A stretch of DNA of 64,000 nt from Lithacetigena sp037446255 [NCBI: Coprothermobacterota bacterium] (GTDB lineage: Bacteria; Coprothermobacterota; HKB111): positions 38,859-102,858 of the forward strand of contig JBBIIY010000003.1 of assembly GCA_037446255.1 (NCBI GenBank), written 5' to 3'. The first letter of the stretch is position 1. Each line of letters opens with the position of its first letter. Below are positions 1 to 9,696 of the stretch, piece after piece. Position numbers and translations under genes: made by a program. Under the pieces are notes generated by a model. It searched no databases. It worked only from the letters and a program-made list of their open reading frames with translations, and was not told the origin of the DNA.

Positions 1-1850
1 AAAATAGGGAATACTTGAGAATAGTACAGAAAGTAATCGCTTTAAAAATGGAAATGGACCTTGGTTTCACTCTTTCCAGTCTGTCCTATCATAATTTTGT
101 TCCTGCAAAAGTAATGAAGGTATTAGAAAAGTACGAATTTAAAAGTCTATTTAAAGAAATTCATCTCCCCGAAGTAAAACCAAATCTTTTTTCCATGCCC
201 GTAGAGCCTCTTTTTAACCCGCAAAAGGAAATTGTTAAAACAACAGGTAAAAATTATCTTTTATTTATTGAATATGCTGATAATCATCCCCTGAAGGTCA
301 CACCAGCAAAGGCTTTGGTTGGAAATCCGAAAGACCCCGTTTTAATTAATGGTAACGAATTATTAAGCGAAGAATTTCTTAAAGAACTTAAATCCATTCT
401 TGGTAAAAACAAACTACAACTGTTTACTTCTAACTACAAAACATTATTACATTTCCTCTGGAAACACCAGCTTCCCGAACCCGAAACAGTTGTGGATTTA
501 TCTTTATTGTTGTATTTATATGACCCTGCTCAAGGAGGAGAATTACCTTTCACTACAAGTTTTAATTATTTAGATTTCTACGAAAACCTGGTAAATGTTA
601 AATTAAACGAAGAATTGCTTAAATTATACAGTGATATTGAGAAACCTTTATGTCGGGTTATTGCCTTGATGGAACAAAAAGGTATAAAGGTTGACACGTA
701 TCAGTTAGATAGCGCAAGAACAGAGGCTTATGTAAGGATTAGGGAGTTATCTACTAAAGCCTATGATTTAGCTGGGTGCAACTTTAACTTGAATTCTCCT
801 AAACAGGTGGCTGAGATTTTATTTAACAAACTGATGTTACCAGCTTACAAGAAGGGTAAAAATGGTTTTTCTACTAATAATGAAGTTCTTAAAAGCCTGG
901 AAAAGCTTAGCCCTCTGGTACCCTTAATAATTGAACATCGGGAAGTATCAAAATTAATTTCTACTTACCTGGAGGCATTGCCGAGGTATATTTCCTCGGA
1001 TACCGGTAGAATTCACACCACTTTTTCACAAACCGGGACTGCTACCGGTAGGCTTTCTTCAAGGGAACCAAATTTACAGAATATACCCACACGCTCTCAT
1101 TTAGGGAATTTGATAAGAAGTGCTTTTGTAGCATCAAAAGGTAAAATATTATTAAGTGGAGATTACTCACAAATTGAATTACGAATTCTCGCTCATTTAA
1201 GTAAAGACCCAGCTCTATTACAAGCGTTTACCGAGGGAGAAGATATCCATACCTATACAGCCTCTTTACTCTTTAATACCAAAATAACCGAGGTTACCCG
1301 GGAAGAAAGGTATCGGGCTAAAACTGTTAATTTTGGCCTTATTTATGGTATGTCTGAGTATGGGTTATCCCAGGAGTTAAACATATCTCGTAGCGAAGCC
1401 CGTCAATTCATTAACCGTTATTTTTTGCGGTTTCCAGGAGTTAAAGAATACCTGGAATCTCATGTAGAAGAATGCAAAAAAACTGGTGTTACCCAAACCA
1501 TCAATGGTAGAAGACGCTATATTCCGGATTTAGATTCACCAAATAGGATATTAAAAGATCAAGCCTATAGAATAGCTATAAATACTCCCATTCAAGGTAC
1601 AGCTGCAGATATCATAAAAAAAGCCATGGTCACTTTTTACACCCTGGAGCAAGAAAAAAAGTTAAAGAGTAGCAATTTGCTTCTTCAGATTCACGATGAC
1701 CTTTTGATTGAAGTACCTGAAGAGGAAATTAATTATTGGGCTGTTAACTTAAAAAAATGTATGGAAGAAGCAATTAACCTCATTATCCCCATAGAAGTAC
1801 ATCTTTATTCCGGATATAATTGGCGTGATATGAAAACATTTAAACCATGA
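1..1850 (+). CDS. polA: DNA polymerase I, 5'-truncated by the window edge
   Basis: Replicative gap-filling and repair polymerase (family A). Counting from the TTG at 15, the visible motifs are TATGRLSSREPNLQNIP near residue 345, motif A SGDYSQIELR (about 381-390), motif B RYRAKTVNFGLIYG (432-445) and motif C LQIHDDLLIEV (557-567), with both catalytic aspartates. The frame is open without a stop to base 3, and the first residues (NREYLRIVQKVIALK) match the linker after the 5'-3' exonuclease domain, so the TTG at 15 is not the real start and roughly 250-300 residues lie upstream. The middle section corresponds to the 3'-5' exonuclease fold, but I see no clear metal-binding DxE motif there, suggesting a proofreading-dead enzyme as in Bacillus. 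The stop overlaps coaE by 4 bases (ATGA). Confidence 0.96.
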   Translation, partial: NREYLRIVQKVIALKMEMDLGFTLSSLSYHNFVPAKVMKVLEKYEFKSLFKEIHLPEVKPNLFSMPVEPLFNPQKEIVKTTGKNYLLFIEYADNHPLKVTPAKALVGNPKDPVLINGNELLSEEFLKELKSILGKNKLQLFTSNYKTLLHFLWKHQLPEPETVVDLSLLLYLYDPAQGGELPFTTSFNYLDFYENLVNVKLNEELLKLYSDIEKPLCRVIALMEQKGIKVDTYQLDSARTEAYVRIRELSTKAYDLAGCNFNLNSPKQVAEILFNKLMLPAYKKGKNGFSTNNEVLKSLEKLSPLVPLIIEHREVSKLISTYLEALPRYISSDTGRIHTTFSQTGTATGRLSSREPNLQNIPTRSHLGNLIRSAFVASKGKILLSGDYSQIELRILAHLSKDPALLQAFTEGEDIHTYTASLLFNTKITEVTREERYRAKTVNFGLIYGMSEYGLSQELNISRSEARQFINRYFLRFPGVKEYLESHVEECKKTGVTQTINGRRRYIPDLDSPNRILKDQAYRIAINTPIQGTAADIIKKAMVTFYTLEQEKKLKSSNLLLQIHDDLLIEVPEEEINYWAVNLKKCMEEAINLIIPIEVHLYSGYNWRDMKTFKP

Positions 1851-2437
1851 GAATAATAGGTTTAACCGGTAGTATTGGTAGTGGGAAAACAGAAATATCC
1901 ACTTATCTAAAAAAGAAAGGTGCTTTTATTATTGATGCTGATTCTATCGGTCATCGGTTGCTTCAACCAGGAAATCCTGTTTATCAAGAATTAGTCAAGA
2001 TATTTGGAGAGAATATTTTAAGTGAAAATGGAGAAATTAATAGAAAAGCTTTAGCGGAAATTATTTTTTCTGATGAAGAAAAAAGAAAACTTTTAAATAG
2101 CATTATGCATCCACCAATGACCTCTATTATAGAAAAAGAGATTGTTACAGGTAAAAACGGAAAATATCCAGCAATCGTATTAGAAGCAGCTATTTTACGA
2201 GAAAGCCCCTGGTTAGTTCTTGTGACAGAAGTATGGGTAATATCTGCTTCTTCCGAGGCATGCCTTAAGAGACTTGTAAATAAAGGTTTTACACTTGTAG
2301 AAGCAAAAAAGAGATTACAGGCTCAACTTAGGCAACCAAAAATTCCTCCCTCTATGACCGAATATGTGATTAATAATAATCATTCTCTTGAAGAAACCTT
2401 TAAGATAATAGACCTTCTTTGGGAAAAAGATATATGA
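1847..2437 (+). CDS. coaE: Dephospho-CoA kinase
   Basis: Last step of coenzyme A synthesis: ATP-dependent phosphorylation of the 3'-hydroxyl of dephospho-CoA. The 196-residue protein opens with the P-loop GLTGSIGSGKTE (residues 5-16) followed by the family signature IDADSIGH, and has the usual length. Its ATG overlaps the polA stop (ATGA), the common polA-coaE arrangement, which implies translational coupling. The end overlaps the next gene in the same way. Confidence 0.96.
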   Translation: MRIIGLTGSIGSGKTEISTYLKKKGAFIIDADSIGHRLLQPGNPVYQELVKIFGENILSENGEINRKALAEIIFSDEEKRKLLNSIMHPPMTSIIEKEIVTGKNGKYPAIVLEAAILRESPWLVLVTEVWVISASSEACLKRLVNKGFTLVEAKKRLQAQLRQPKIPPSMTEYVINNNHSLEETFKIIDLLWEKDI

Positions 2438-3177
2438 TGAAATTATCTTTCAGCCGGCTTGACCTCTACCTCCAATGTCCATTAAAGTATAAATACAGGT
2501 ATATTGATAAAATTAAGGAGAAACCAAGCTCTTACGCAGCCCTCGGAACCTCAATACACAAGACAATACAGCAATTTTTTACTCACCCTGAAGGGGTTCC
2601 TACGATTTACGATATCTATAATTATCTTGAAGCATCCTGGGTTAGGGAAGGATACTCTTCTTCCATAGAGGAAGCATCTTTTAAAGAAAATGCTAAAAAA
2701 ATGCTAACCAAATTTTATCATGATAATATTTTTAATTATTCAAAAGCTTGCACTGTTGAGCAATATTTTGAAGTCCATACTAATGATTATATTATTAATG
2801 GTTATATTGACCAGGTGAATAAAAAAGGGAACACCTATGAAGTGATAGAATATAAAACTTCTAAAAATGGAAAGACCATGGAGGAAATTGAAAAAGATCT
2901 GCAAATTGCCACTTATCATCTTGCTTTTAAGTCTATCTATGGATTTCCACCTAACCAGGTTATTTATTACAATGTTAGAAGTGGAGTCAAGCTGGGAATT
3001 AAAGTAACTCCTCTGATGGAAGAATTTGTTATGCAATCTTATAAGGATATAGCTTCAGGTATATTGACTGAAAGGTTTCATTCTCAGGTGGGCATTCATT
3101 GCCGTTGGTGCGATTATCTAAAAATATGCCCTGACAGGGGAGGTATGAGTGGTAGACAAATTACTTTCCCATTCTAA
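2434..3177 (+). CDS. RecB-family PD-(D/E)XK nuclease with predicted 4Fe-4S cluster
   Basis: Predicted single-strand DNA exonuclease domain protein of about 247 residues. The nuclease motifs are in order: LGTSIHKTIQ (motif I His), INGYIDQV (Asp), EVIEYKTSK (ExK) and LQIATYHLAF (QxxxY). One N-terminal cysteine (C15, in QCPLKYKY) and three C-terminal cysteines (C223, C226, C232, in HCRWCDYLKICPD) follow the spacing of the Fe-S clusters of AddB and Cas4 nucleases. No helicase, AddA or cas gene is nearby, so it is a stand-alone member of unknown partner. I place the start at the ATGATG overlapping the coaE stop; a TTG 15 bases upstream keeps the frame but lacks support. The 3' end overlaps the next gene by 29 bases. 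Confidence 0.85.
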   Translation: MMKLSFSRLDLYLQCPLKYKYRYIDKIKEKPSSYAALGTSIHKTIQQFFTHPEGVPTIYDIYNYLEASWVREGYSSSIEEASFKENAKKMLTKFYHDNIFNYSKACTVEQYFEVHTNDYIINGYIDQVNKKGNTYEVIEYKTSKNGKTMEEIEKDLQIATYHLAFKSIYGFPPNQVIYYNVRSGVKLGIKVTPLMEEFVMQSYKDIASGILTERFHSQVGIHCRWCDYLKICPDRGGMSGRQITFPF

Positions 3178-4180
3178 TTTCCGTAAAAGTCTGGTTTTAC
3201 TAGGTTTAGTATTAATTGCTCTAATATTTTTTAGTGTTATGCATACACCGCATGCGGTAATAAATAATATAAATTATTTTTATTTTTTATTAGCTCTGGG
3301 AGCCTCTTTAGGAGTTGTATTCTTTGAAGTACTCAGGTTTTTTTCCATAACCAGGATAATAAAAGAGGTTAATCTCTCGGTTAAAGAGTCTATATCTATA
3401 TCACTTTCTGGAATATTTTTTGCCAGGATTACTCCAGGTGGAGCAGGTGGTGAGCCATTCCAGATATATATGATGAATAAAAACGGAATTAAACCCGGAA
3501 AGGGAGCAGCTGTTTTAATTATTAATGGTATTGCCAGCATGGTCTCCAGGCTGGTTTTGCTATCTTTGCTTCCCGTTATTGCTTTTAGAATAAACTTATC
3601 AGTTGAGAACATTTCTATAGCCTTGATTTTTTATTTCGCAGGCATAATATTATTTCTTTCTATTCTAACCTATCCTCATTTAATTAGTTTTGGATTAAAC
3701 CTTATGCTAACTAATTATTTAGCAAAAAGATTATTCGGTGAAAAATGGGTTAAGAATACCATCGGTGTTCTGAAACAATTCTTTGTAGATTTTCGTGAAA
3801 CTTCCACTCAGCTTAAAAGAAGAGATTGGTTGTTCGTTTCCTTAACTTTTACCCTTATCATTTTTGGTTGGATTATGACCGTTTTAGTGCCTTTTTTTGT
3901 TCTCAAAGGGTTAAATTATAACCCTTCCATTTTTCTTATCTTTACCTATACTCTCATCACGAGAAGTTTAACCGATTTTATTCCTACCCCAGGATCAACT
4001 TTTGTTCAAGAAGCTGGAATTGCTCTTATTTTCAATCAATTGGTTGGAGATGATTCTTTGTGGTTATTTATTTTAATGTGGAGAACAATGTTATTTTATC
4101 TACCTTTATTAGTAACAGGCATTTATACCATGCTTCATTATGGTTTAAAAGTTATCGACAATAACAATAATATGAGATAA
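3149..4180 (+). CDS. Flippase-like membrane protein (lysylphosphatidylglycerol synthase TM / UPF0104 family)
   Basis: Integral membrane protein of 343 residues with about eight hydrophobic segments. The stretch FARITPGGAGGEPFQIYMM (about residue 90) and FIPTPGSTFVQEAG (about residue 280) are the two conserved loops of the UPF0104/YbhN family, related to the transmembrane half of MprF. Family members are thought to move lipid-linked substrates; the substrate here cannot be told. The GTG start lies inside the nuclease gene and is well supported by GGGGAGGT just upstream. Glycosyltransferases elsewhere in the window (24704, 39748) are possible functional relatives. Confidence 0.85.
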   Translation: MVDKLLSHSNFRKSLVLLGLVLIALIFFSVMHTPHAVINNINYFYFLLALGASLGVVFFEVLRFFSITRIIKEVNLSVKESISISLSGIFFARITPGGAGGEPFQIYMMNKNGIKPGKGAAVLIINGIASMVSRLVLLSLLPVIAFRINLSVENISIALIFYFAGIILFLSILTYPHLISFGLNLMLTNYLAKRLFGEKWVKNTIGVLKQFFVDFRETSTQLKRRDWLFVSLTFTLIIFGWIMTVLVPFFVLKGLNYNPSIFLIFTYTLITRSLTDFIPTPGSTFVQEAGIALIFNQLVGDDSLWLFILMWRTMLFYLPLLVTGIYTMLHYGLKVIDNNNNMR

Positions 4181-4210
4181 TTAAAATCAATTTAGTTTTG
4201 GAGGATTAAG

Positions 4211-6880
4211 ATGAATATGGATAATAAAATATATAGATTTGAGGATGGTAATCCCAAACATAAACACCTCTTAGGCGGAAAGGGAGCAGGTTTAGCAGCG
4301 ATGACCCAAATGGGTCTTCCCGTTCCACCAGGTTTTACTATTACCACCAGAGTTTGCCGTGAATATTACGAAAAGGGTAGGGAACTTTCAACCGATATTT
4401 GGGACGCTGTTCTTTCAGAAATAAAAGTGCTGGAAGAAAAACTGAACAAACTATTTGGATCTAAAGATAACCCCTTATTACTCTCTGTTCGGTCAGGAGC
4501 TTCCTTATCCATGCCTGGGATGATGGATACTATATTAAACCTTGGATTAAACGACGATACTGTTGAAGGTATAGCTAAACTTACAACTAACGATAGATTC
4601 GCCTGGGATTCCTACCGAAGATTTTTGCAGTCTTTTGGAAAAGTGGTACTTGATGTACCAGGTGATTTATTTGAAGAAGCCATCACTCACAAAAAGGCAC
4701 TATTAGATATTAAAGATGATTCTTCCTTTACAAGTTCAGATTTAAAGGAATTGGTCAAAGAATTTAAAAAGATAATTAATGAGAATAGCAAAGTTCCTTT
4801 TCCAGAAGATTCCTACCTTCAACTAAAATACTGTATTAAAGCTGTGTTTGAATCTTGGAATGGTCAAAGGGCAATAGAATACCGAAGAATATACAATATT
4901 CCGGAAACCCTGGGTACCGCAGTAAATATCATGGCTATGGTGTTTGGAAATATGGGCATGGATTCAGCTACTGGAGTTGCTTTCACCCGGGACCCATCAA
5001 CTGGTGAAAAGAAATTTTTCGGTGAATTTTTACCTAACGCTCAGGGTGAGGATGTTGTTGCTGGCATAAGGACTCCCCATAATATTGAGCTGCTTGCTCG
5101 TGATATGCCCCAGGCTTACTCAAAATTGTTAAAAATAGCCCAAATCCTGGAAACCACCTATAGGGACATGCAGGACATTGAATTTACTATAGAAAAAGGA
5201 AATCTTTTTATGCTCCAGACCCGAGTGGGCAAAAGAACTCCAATGGCAGCTATCAGGATTGCCGTGGATATGGTTGACGAAAAGATAATCACTAAAGATG
5301 AAGCGGTTCTCAGGGTTACCTGTGAGGAAATTGAGAAAGTTCTCCATCCTTCAATCGACCCTAAAAGCAAAGTCCAGGTTATTGCTAAAGGTTTACCTGC
5401 TTCTCCTGGAGCAGCTGTTGGAGAGGCAGTATTTGATGCTGATAAAGCTGTAGAGTTGGCAAAAGAAGGCCGCAGGGTAATTCTGGTAAGACCGGAAACT
5501 ACTCCAGATGACGTTCATGGAATATATGCCGCGCAGGGTGTTTTAACCAGTCGTGGAGGTATGACCAGCCATGCAGCTGTGGTCACCCGGGGCATGGGGA
5601 AGCCCTGCATAGTTGGGTGCGAAGAGATGAAAATTGATTTATATAGAAGAGTATTCACTATAGGGGACATCTCTGTTAATGAAGGTGAAATAATCACCAT
5701 TGAAGGTGGTGAGGGAAAGGTTATTCTGGGAGAAGCACCCCTGGTAATGCCAGAATTAGGAGAGGACTTCAAAAAACTACTTCAGTATGCTGATGAATTT
5801 AGAAGATTAAGAGTGCATGCTAATGCTGATACCCCTGATGATGCAGTTAAAGCGAGAGAATTTGGTGCTCAGGGTATCGGTTTAGCAAGAACTGAACATA
5901 TGTTTTTAGGTCCTGACAGGGTTCCCATTGTTCAGGAGATGATTATGGCTAGCAATAGCGAAGAAAGGAATACAGCTCTTCTAAAACTGCTCAAAGTTCA
6001 AAGGGAGGATTTCATAGGAATTTTGAAAGCTATGGACAGTCTTCCAGTTACTATTCGTTTACTTGACCCTCCTTTGCATGAGTTTTTACCATCACCGGAG
6101 GACCTTTCAGAAGAAATCCAGCATTTAAAAGCGCAGAACGTAAGTGAAAATGACATAAAAGTGAAAGAAATCCTTCTGAAAAAAGCTATTGATTTAAAAG
6201 AGTTCAATCCTATGTTAGGATGGAGAGGGTGCAGATTGGGAATAGTGTTGCCTGAAATTTATGAAATGCAGGTTAGAGCGATATTTGAAGCAGCTGCTTA
6301 CTTAGTTGAAGAGGGGAATAACCCAATCGTGGAAGTTATGCATCCCCTGGTGGGCATAGAGAAAGAAATGGATTTCTTATCTGAATTAACTCATAAAATT
6401 GCTCTTGAAACCATGGAAAGAGAAGGAGTTAGTTTAAATTATAAAGTTGGTACAATGATAGAAATTCCCAGAGCAGCTTTAATAGCAGATAAACTTGCTG
6501 AAAAAGCTGAATTTTTCTCTTTTGGAACTAATGATTTAACTCAGATGACTTTCGGGTTTTCTCGGGATGATGCTGAAAGAAAGTTTATTCCTTACTATCT
6601 TGAACATAATATATTAGAAAACAATCCATTTGAAGTTCTTGACTTTGAAGGTGTGGGAAAACTGATGGAATTAACAGTTAAACTTGTTAAAGGTGTTCGC
6701 TCCGATATGAAGATAGGTATTTGTGGCGAACATGGTGGAAATCCAAAATCAATTGAGTTTTGCCATAGAATTGGTCTTGATTATGTAAGTTGTTCTCCTT
6801 TCAGGGTACCTATAGCTCGGTTTGCTGCTGCTCAAGCGTTTTTAAAAGAAAAAACTCAGGAGGTTTCCAGTAGCGTATAA
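4211..6880 (+). CDS. ppdK: Pyruvate, phosphate dikinase
   Basis: Interconverts pyruvate, ATP and Pi with PEP, AMP and PPi, working either in gluconeogenesis or as a PPi-linked glycolytic enzyme in anaerobes. The 889-residue protein has an N-terminal ATP-grasp domain (SVRSGASLSMPGMMDTILNLG), the phosphohistidine swivelling domain with GGMTSHAAVVTRG (His about 454) and a C-terminal PEP/pyruvate TIM barrel with the catalytic Cys of GICGEHGG (about 838). GGAGGA five bases upstream supports the ATG. The DUF299 regulatory kinase/phosphatase often beside ppdK in Bacillota is absent. Followed after 2 bases by dgt. Confidence 0.98.
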   Translation: MNMDNKIYRFEDGNPKHKHLLGGKGAGLAAMTQMGLPVPPGFTITTRVCREYYEKGRELSTDIWDAVLSEIKVLEEKLNKLFGSKDNPLLLSVRSGASLSMPGMMDTILNLGLNDDTVEGIAKLTTNDRFAWDSYRRFLQSFGKVVLDVPGDLFEEAITHKKALLDIKDDSSFTSSDLKELVKEFKKIINENSKVPFPEDSYLQLKYCIKAVFESWNGQRAIEYRRIYNIPETLGTAVNIMAMVFGNMGMDSATGVAFTRDPSTGEKKFFGEFLPNAQGEDVVAGIRTPHNIELLARDMPQAYSKLLKIAQILETTYRDMQDIEFTIEKGNLFMLQTRVGKRTPMAAIRIAVDMVDEKIITKDEAVLRVTCEEIEKVLHPSIDPKSKVQVIAKGLPASPGAAVGEAVFDADKAVELAKEGRRVILVRPETTPDDVHGIYAAQGVLTSRGGMTSHAAVVTRGMGKPCIVGCEEMKIDLYRRVFTIGDISVNEGEIITIEGGEGKVILGEAPLVMPELGEDFKKLLQYADEFRRLRVHANADTPDDAVKAREFGAQGIGLARTEHMFLGPDRVPIVQEMIMASNSEERNTALLKLLKVQREDFIGILKAMDSLPVTIRLLDPPLHEFLPSPEDLSEEIQHLKAQNVSENDIKVKEILLKKAIDLKEFNPMLGWRGCRLGIVLPEIYEMQVRAIFEAAAYLVEEGNNPIVEVMHPLVGIEKEMDFLSELTHKIALETMEREGVSLNYKVGTMIEIPRAALIADKLAEKAEFFSFGTNDLTQMTFGFSRDDAERKFIPYYLEHNILENNPFEVLDFEGVGKLMELTVKLVKGVRSDMKIGICGEHGGNPKSIEFCHRIGLDYVSCSPFRVPIARFAAAQAFLKEKTQEVSSSV

Positions 6881-6882
6881 AG

Positions 6883-7929
6883 TTGGGCGTAAATCTTAGA
6901 GAAAACTGGGAATCCTTAGAGCATAAAATCCTTTCTCCAGGAGCAGCTAAGAGCGACAAAGCAGAAAGGCTGTTTCTTGAGGATAATTGTCCTTTGCGTA
7001 CAGCTTTTCAAAGGGATAGGGATAGGATTATTCATAGTAAATCATTTAGGCGTCTTATACATAAGACGCAGGTATTTCTATCCCCTGAAGGAGACCACTA
7101 CAGAACACGGTTGACTCATACTCTGGAGGTTATGCAAATAAGCAGAACTATCAGTAGGTGTTTAAAGTTGAACGAAGATTTAACTGAAGCTATATCTTTG
7201 GGTCATGATTTAGGTCATCCACCTTTTGGACATGCCGGTGAAGAAGCCCTTAACGAGGCAGTTAATAAAAGAACTGGCGGTAGTTTTAAACATAACGAGC
7301 AAAGTTTAAGAGTAGTGGATTTTATAGAAAGAAGATTTTCTCAGGAAGGGAAATTGCTTATCGGGCTTAATCTAACTAACGAGACCAGGGATGGAATATT
7401 AAACCACGCTAAAGGATTGGGAAGTCTTGAAGGGTATGGAAAAGCCAGGACCTTAGAGGGTGAAGTAGTAAAAATTTCTGATGTAATTGCCTATGTAAAC
7501 CACGATCTGGATGATGCTATAAGGGCTTCCATTATCGATAAGGAAAGTATACCAGCAGTTATTACACAGGTTCTGGGAGCTACCACCACGGTCAGAATAA
7601 AGTCTTTTGTGGAAGACCTGGTTAAAAATTTTCAAGATAAAAATGAACTGGGTTTTTCTCTTTCAGTCAACCATGCTCTCCATCAATTAAGAGAATTTTT
7701 AAAAATTAATTTATATTTAAGAGGGTCTCCAGCTAAATCCGAAGAAGGAAAAGCTAAAAAATTAATCATTAATCTTTATAATTATTTAATGGAAAACAAC
7801 GATTTTCCATCTTCAAAAACAGAAAATAAGAACCAAGCAGTTGTTGATTATTTATCAGGTATGACTGATAGATTTGCTCTTTCTTTTTATGAAAAGCACT
7901 TTTTACCTTCTCCTTTTGGACTTGACTAA
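6883..7929 (+). CDS. dgt: Deoxyguanosinetriphosphate triphosphohydrolase-like protein
   Basis: HD-superfamily dNTP triphosphohydrolase, expected to hydrolyse dNTPs to nucleoside plus tripolyphosphate and so tune nucleotide pools. Visible motifs are FRRLIHKTQVF, the first metal His in TRLTHTLEV, and the HD pair in GHDLGHPPFGHAGE, with another conserved Asp in VKISDVIAYVNHDLDDA. At 348 residues it is the short, Dgt-like 2 type common in Bacillota. The TTG start follows the ppdK stop by 2 bases; the only AGGAGG (6858-6863) is 19 bases away, so initiation may rely on coupling. The order ppdK-dgt-dnaG-rpoD is familiar from Clostridia. Confidence 0.92.
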   Translation: MGVNLRENWESLEHKILSPGAAKSDKAERLFLEDNCPLRTAFQRDRDRIIHSKSFRRLIHKTQVFLSPEGDHYRTRLTHTLEVMQISRTISRCLKLNEDLTEAISLGHDLGHPPFGHAGEEALNEAVNKRTGGSFKHNEQSLRVVDFIERRFSQEGKLLIGLNLTNETRDGILNHAKGLGSLEGYGKARTLEGEVVKISDVIAYVNHDLDDAIRASIIDKESIPAVITQVLGATTTVRIKSFVEDLVKNFQDKNELGFSLSVNHALHQLREFLKINLYLRGSPAKSEEGKAKKLIINLYNYLMENNDFPSSKTENKNQAVVDYLSGMTDRFALSFYEKHFLPSPFGLD

Positions 7930-7931
7930 AA

Positions 7932-9695
7932 ATGCAAGATTACAAATTATTTATTGATGATTTAAAAAATAAGGTTGATATTGTTGAAGTAATTAGTTCA
8001 TTTATACCTCTAAAGAAATCTGGTAAAAATTATCTTTCCCTATGTCCTTTCCACCAAGAGAAAACTCCTTCTTTTGTTGTCAATAGAGAAAAAAATCTTT
8101 ATCATTGCTTTGGTTGTGGTAAAGGCGGAACTGTTTTCAACTTTATAATGGATTATGAAAAACTCTCTTTTAACGAATCAGTTCAGTTGTTAGCCAGGCG
8201 ATACGGGATAACCCTCCCATCTTATTCCCCTATAATAAACAAAAAGGAAGCTTTATATAAACTGAATACAACTATGGCTCATGTTTTTCATGAATGTCTC
8301 AAAAAAAGCAATAGCGCTTTGGGTGTACGTGAATATCTCTTACAAAGAAAGATAGACGAAAATAGCATTAATACTTTTCTTCTTGGTTACAGTCCATCAG
8401 AGGCATTTCTTTCTCGAACTTATACAAAACTCGGTTTTTCTAAAGAAGAGTTACAAAACCTTGGCCTGTTAACTATACGAAACGGTAAATTAGAGGATAC
8501 TTTCAAAGACCGCCTTATTTTTCCCATTTTTGATATCTCTGGACGCATTTCCGGTTTTGCAGGAAGAAGTCTAAATGAAACAATCGGTCCTAAATATTTA
8601 AATATTGGTGAAAATATACTTTTTAGAAAAAGTAAGCTTCTTTATGGTTTCTATCAGGGTAAGAAATCTATCGCCAATACCCAGTCTATTACTCTGGTTG
8701 AAGGTTATTTTGATGTAATCTCCATGCATCAAAAAGGATTTAATCAGGTAGTTGGGTTGATGGGAACAGGTTTGACTTATGAACATATGGAAATCCTCAA
8801 TAAATGGGTTAAAGAAATTATTATTATGTTTGATAATGATAAAGGAGGATTGAACGCCACCTGGAGAGCCCTTGAGTTATTAAGAGAAACAGATTTAAAT
8901 GTGAAAGTGGGAGTTTATCATGCCAAAGACCCTGATGAATTATCAAAAAAATATGATAAAGAAGAAATAAATAACTGTTTATTAAATTCCCTGCCCACTA
9001 TTGAGTATATCTGGAATAGACTGTTACATCAGAGCGATCTTTCAAGTATAGAGGGTAAATCATCTTTTATCAAAAGGGTAATTAATTATCTAATAGGTAA
9101 CGCTAATTTAGCTATGTTTGCTGATATTATAAAGCGCACAGCAGATATAACTTTAGTGAAAGAAGATATTCTTTATGCTGAAATTGAAAGGCAGAGAGAA
9201 AAAAAACATATACCCTCCCCGAAAAATATAGAAAATACCATTAAACCAGTAAATAAAAATAATTTGTTAAACCAAGTGGAATCTTATTTAGCTGGTGCTT
9301 TAGTGAAGGACGGAGAATTATTTTTTTCTTCATCCGAGGGTCTTACACCAGAAGAGATTACTAACCATAATCTTAAACAAATATTTGAAAAGTCGTTTAA
9401 ATATATGGGTACTGAGGGTATACTTCATATACAACCTGATGATATTGATAATTTATTTACGATAGAAGAGTTAAGTATTGTTTCAGGTTTATTGTTAAAT
9501 GATAATATAGAGTTAAATGGAGATATCATTAAATCTATGGTTAGAAAACTTAGAATGATGAAGATTCAGGAAGATATTGAAATTCTTAAAAGTGAAATAA
9601 AAACTCTTAAAAAATCCAACGATTATGCATTAACCAGAAATTATATTGTGAAATTGAGCAATTTAATTTCCTATATAAAGGAATTACAGGGATAA
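7932..9695 (+). CDS. dnaG: DNA primase
   Basis: Makes RNA primers at the replication fork in partnership with the replicative helicase. The CHC2 zinc ribbon is complete (C38, H41, C59, C62, around [11 protein letters not shown] and HCFGCGKGG). The TOPRIM catalytic centre follows with [15 protein letters not shown] and [10 protein letters not shown]. The C-terminal third (about 430-587) is divergent and helical, as expected for the helicase-binding domain. Length 587 is normal. It starts 2 bases after dgt without a clear ribosome binding site and is followed by rpoD at a 1-base distance. Confidence 0.97.
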   Translation: MQDYKLFIDDLKNKVDIVEVISSFIPLKKSGKNYLSLCPFHQEKTPSFVVNREKNLYHCFGCGKGGTVFNFIMDYEKLSFNESVQLLARRYGITLPSYSPIINKKEALYKLNTTMAHVFHECLKKSNSALGVREYLLQRKIDENSINTFLLGYSPSEAFLSRTYTKLGFSKEELQNLGLLTIRNGKLEDTFKDRLIFPIFDISGRISGFAGRSLNETIGPKYLNIGENILFRKSKLLYGFYQGKKSIANTQSITLVEGYFDVISMHQKGFNQVVGLMGTGLTYEHMEILNKWVKEIIIMFDNDKGGLNATWRALELLRETDLNVKVGVYHAKDPDELSKKYDKEEINNCLLNSLPTIEYIWNRLLHQSDLSSIEGKSSFIKRVINYLIGNANLAMFADIIKRTADITLVKEDILYAEIERQREKKHIPSPKNIENTIKPVNKNNLLNQVESYLAGALVKDGELFFSSSEGLTPEEITNHNLKQIFEKSFKYMGTEGILHIQPDDIDNLFTIEELSIVSGLLLNDNIELNGDIIKSMVRKLRMMKIQEDIEILKSEIKTLKKSNDYALTRNYIVKLSNLISYIKELQG

Positions 9696-9696
9696 A

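Noticed and set aside
1-1850. polA as a truncated pseudogene or stand-alone Klenow-type gene starting at TTG 15
   Set aside because: The frame is open to the window edge and the first residues match the exonuclease/polymerase linker, so the gene simply continues upstream.
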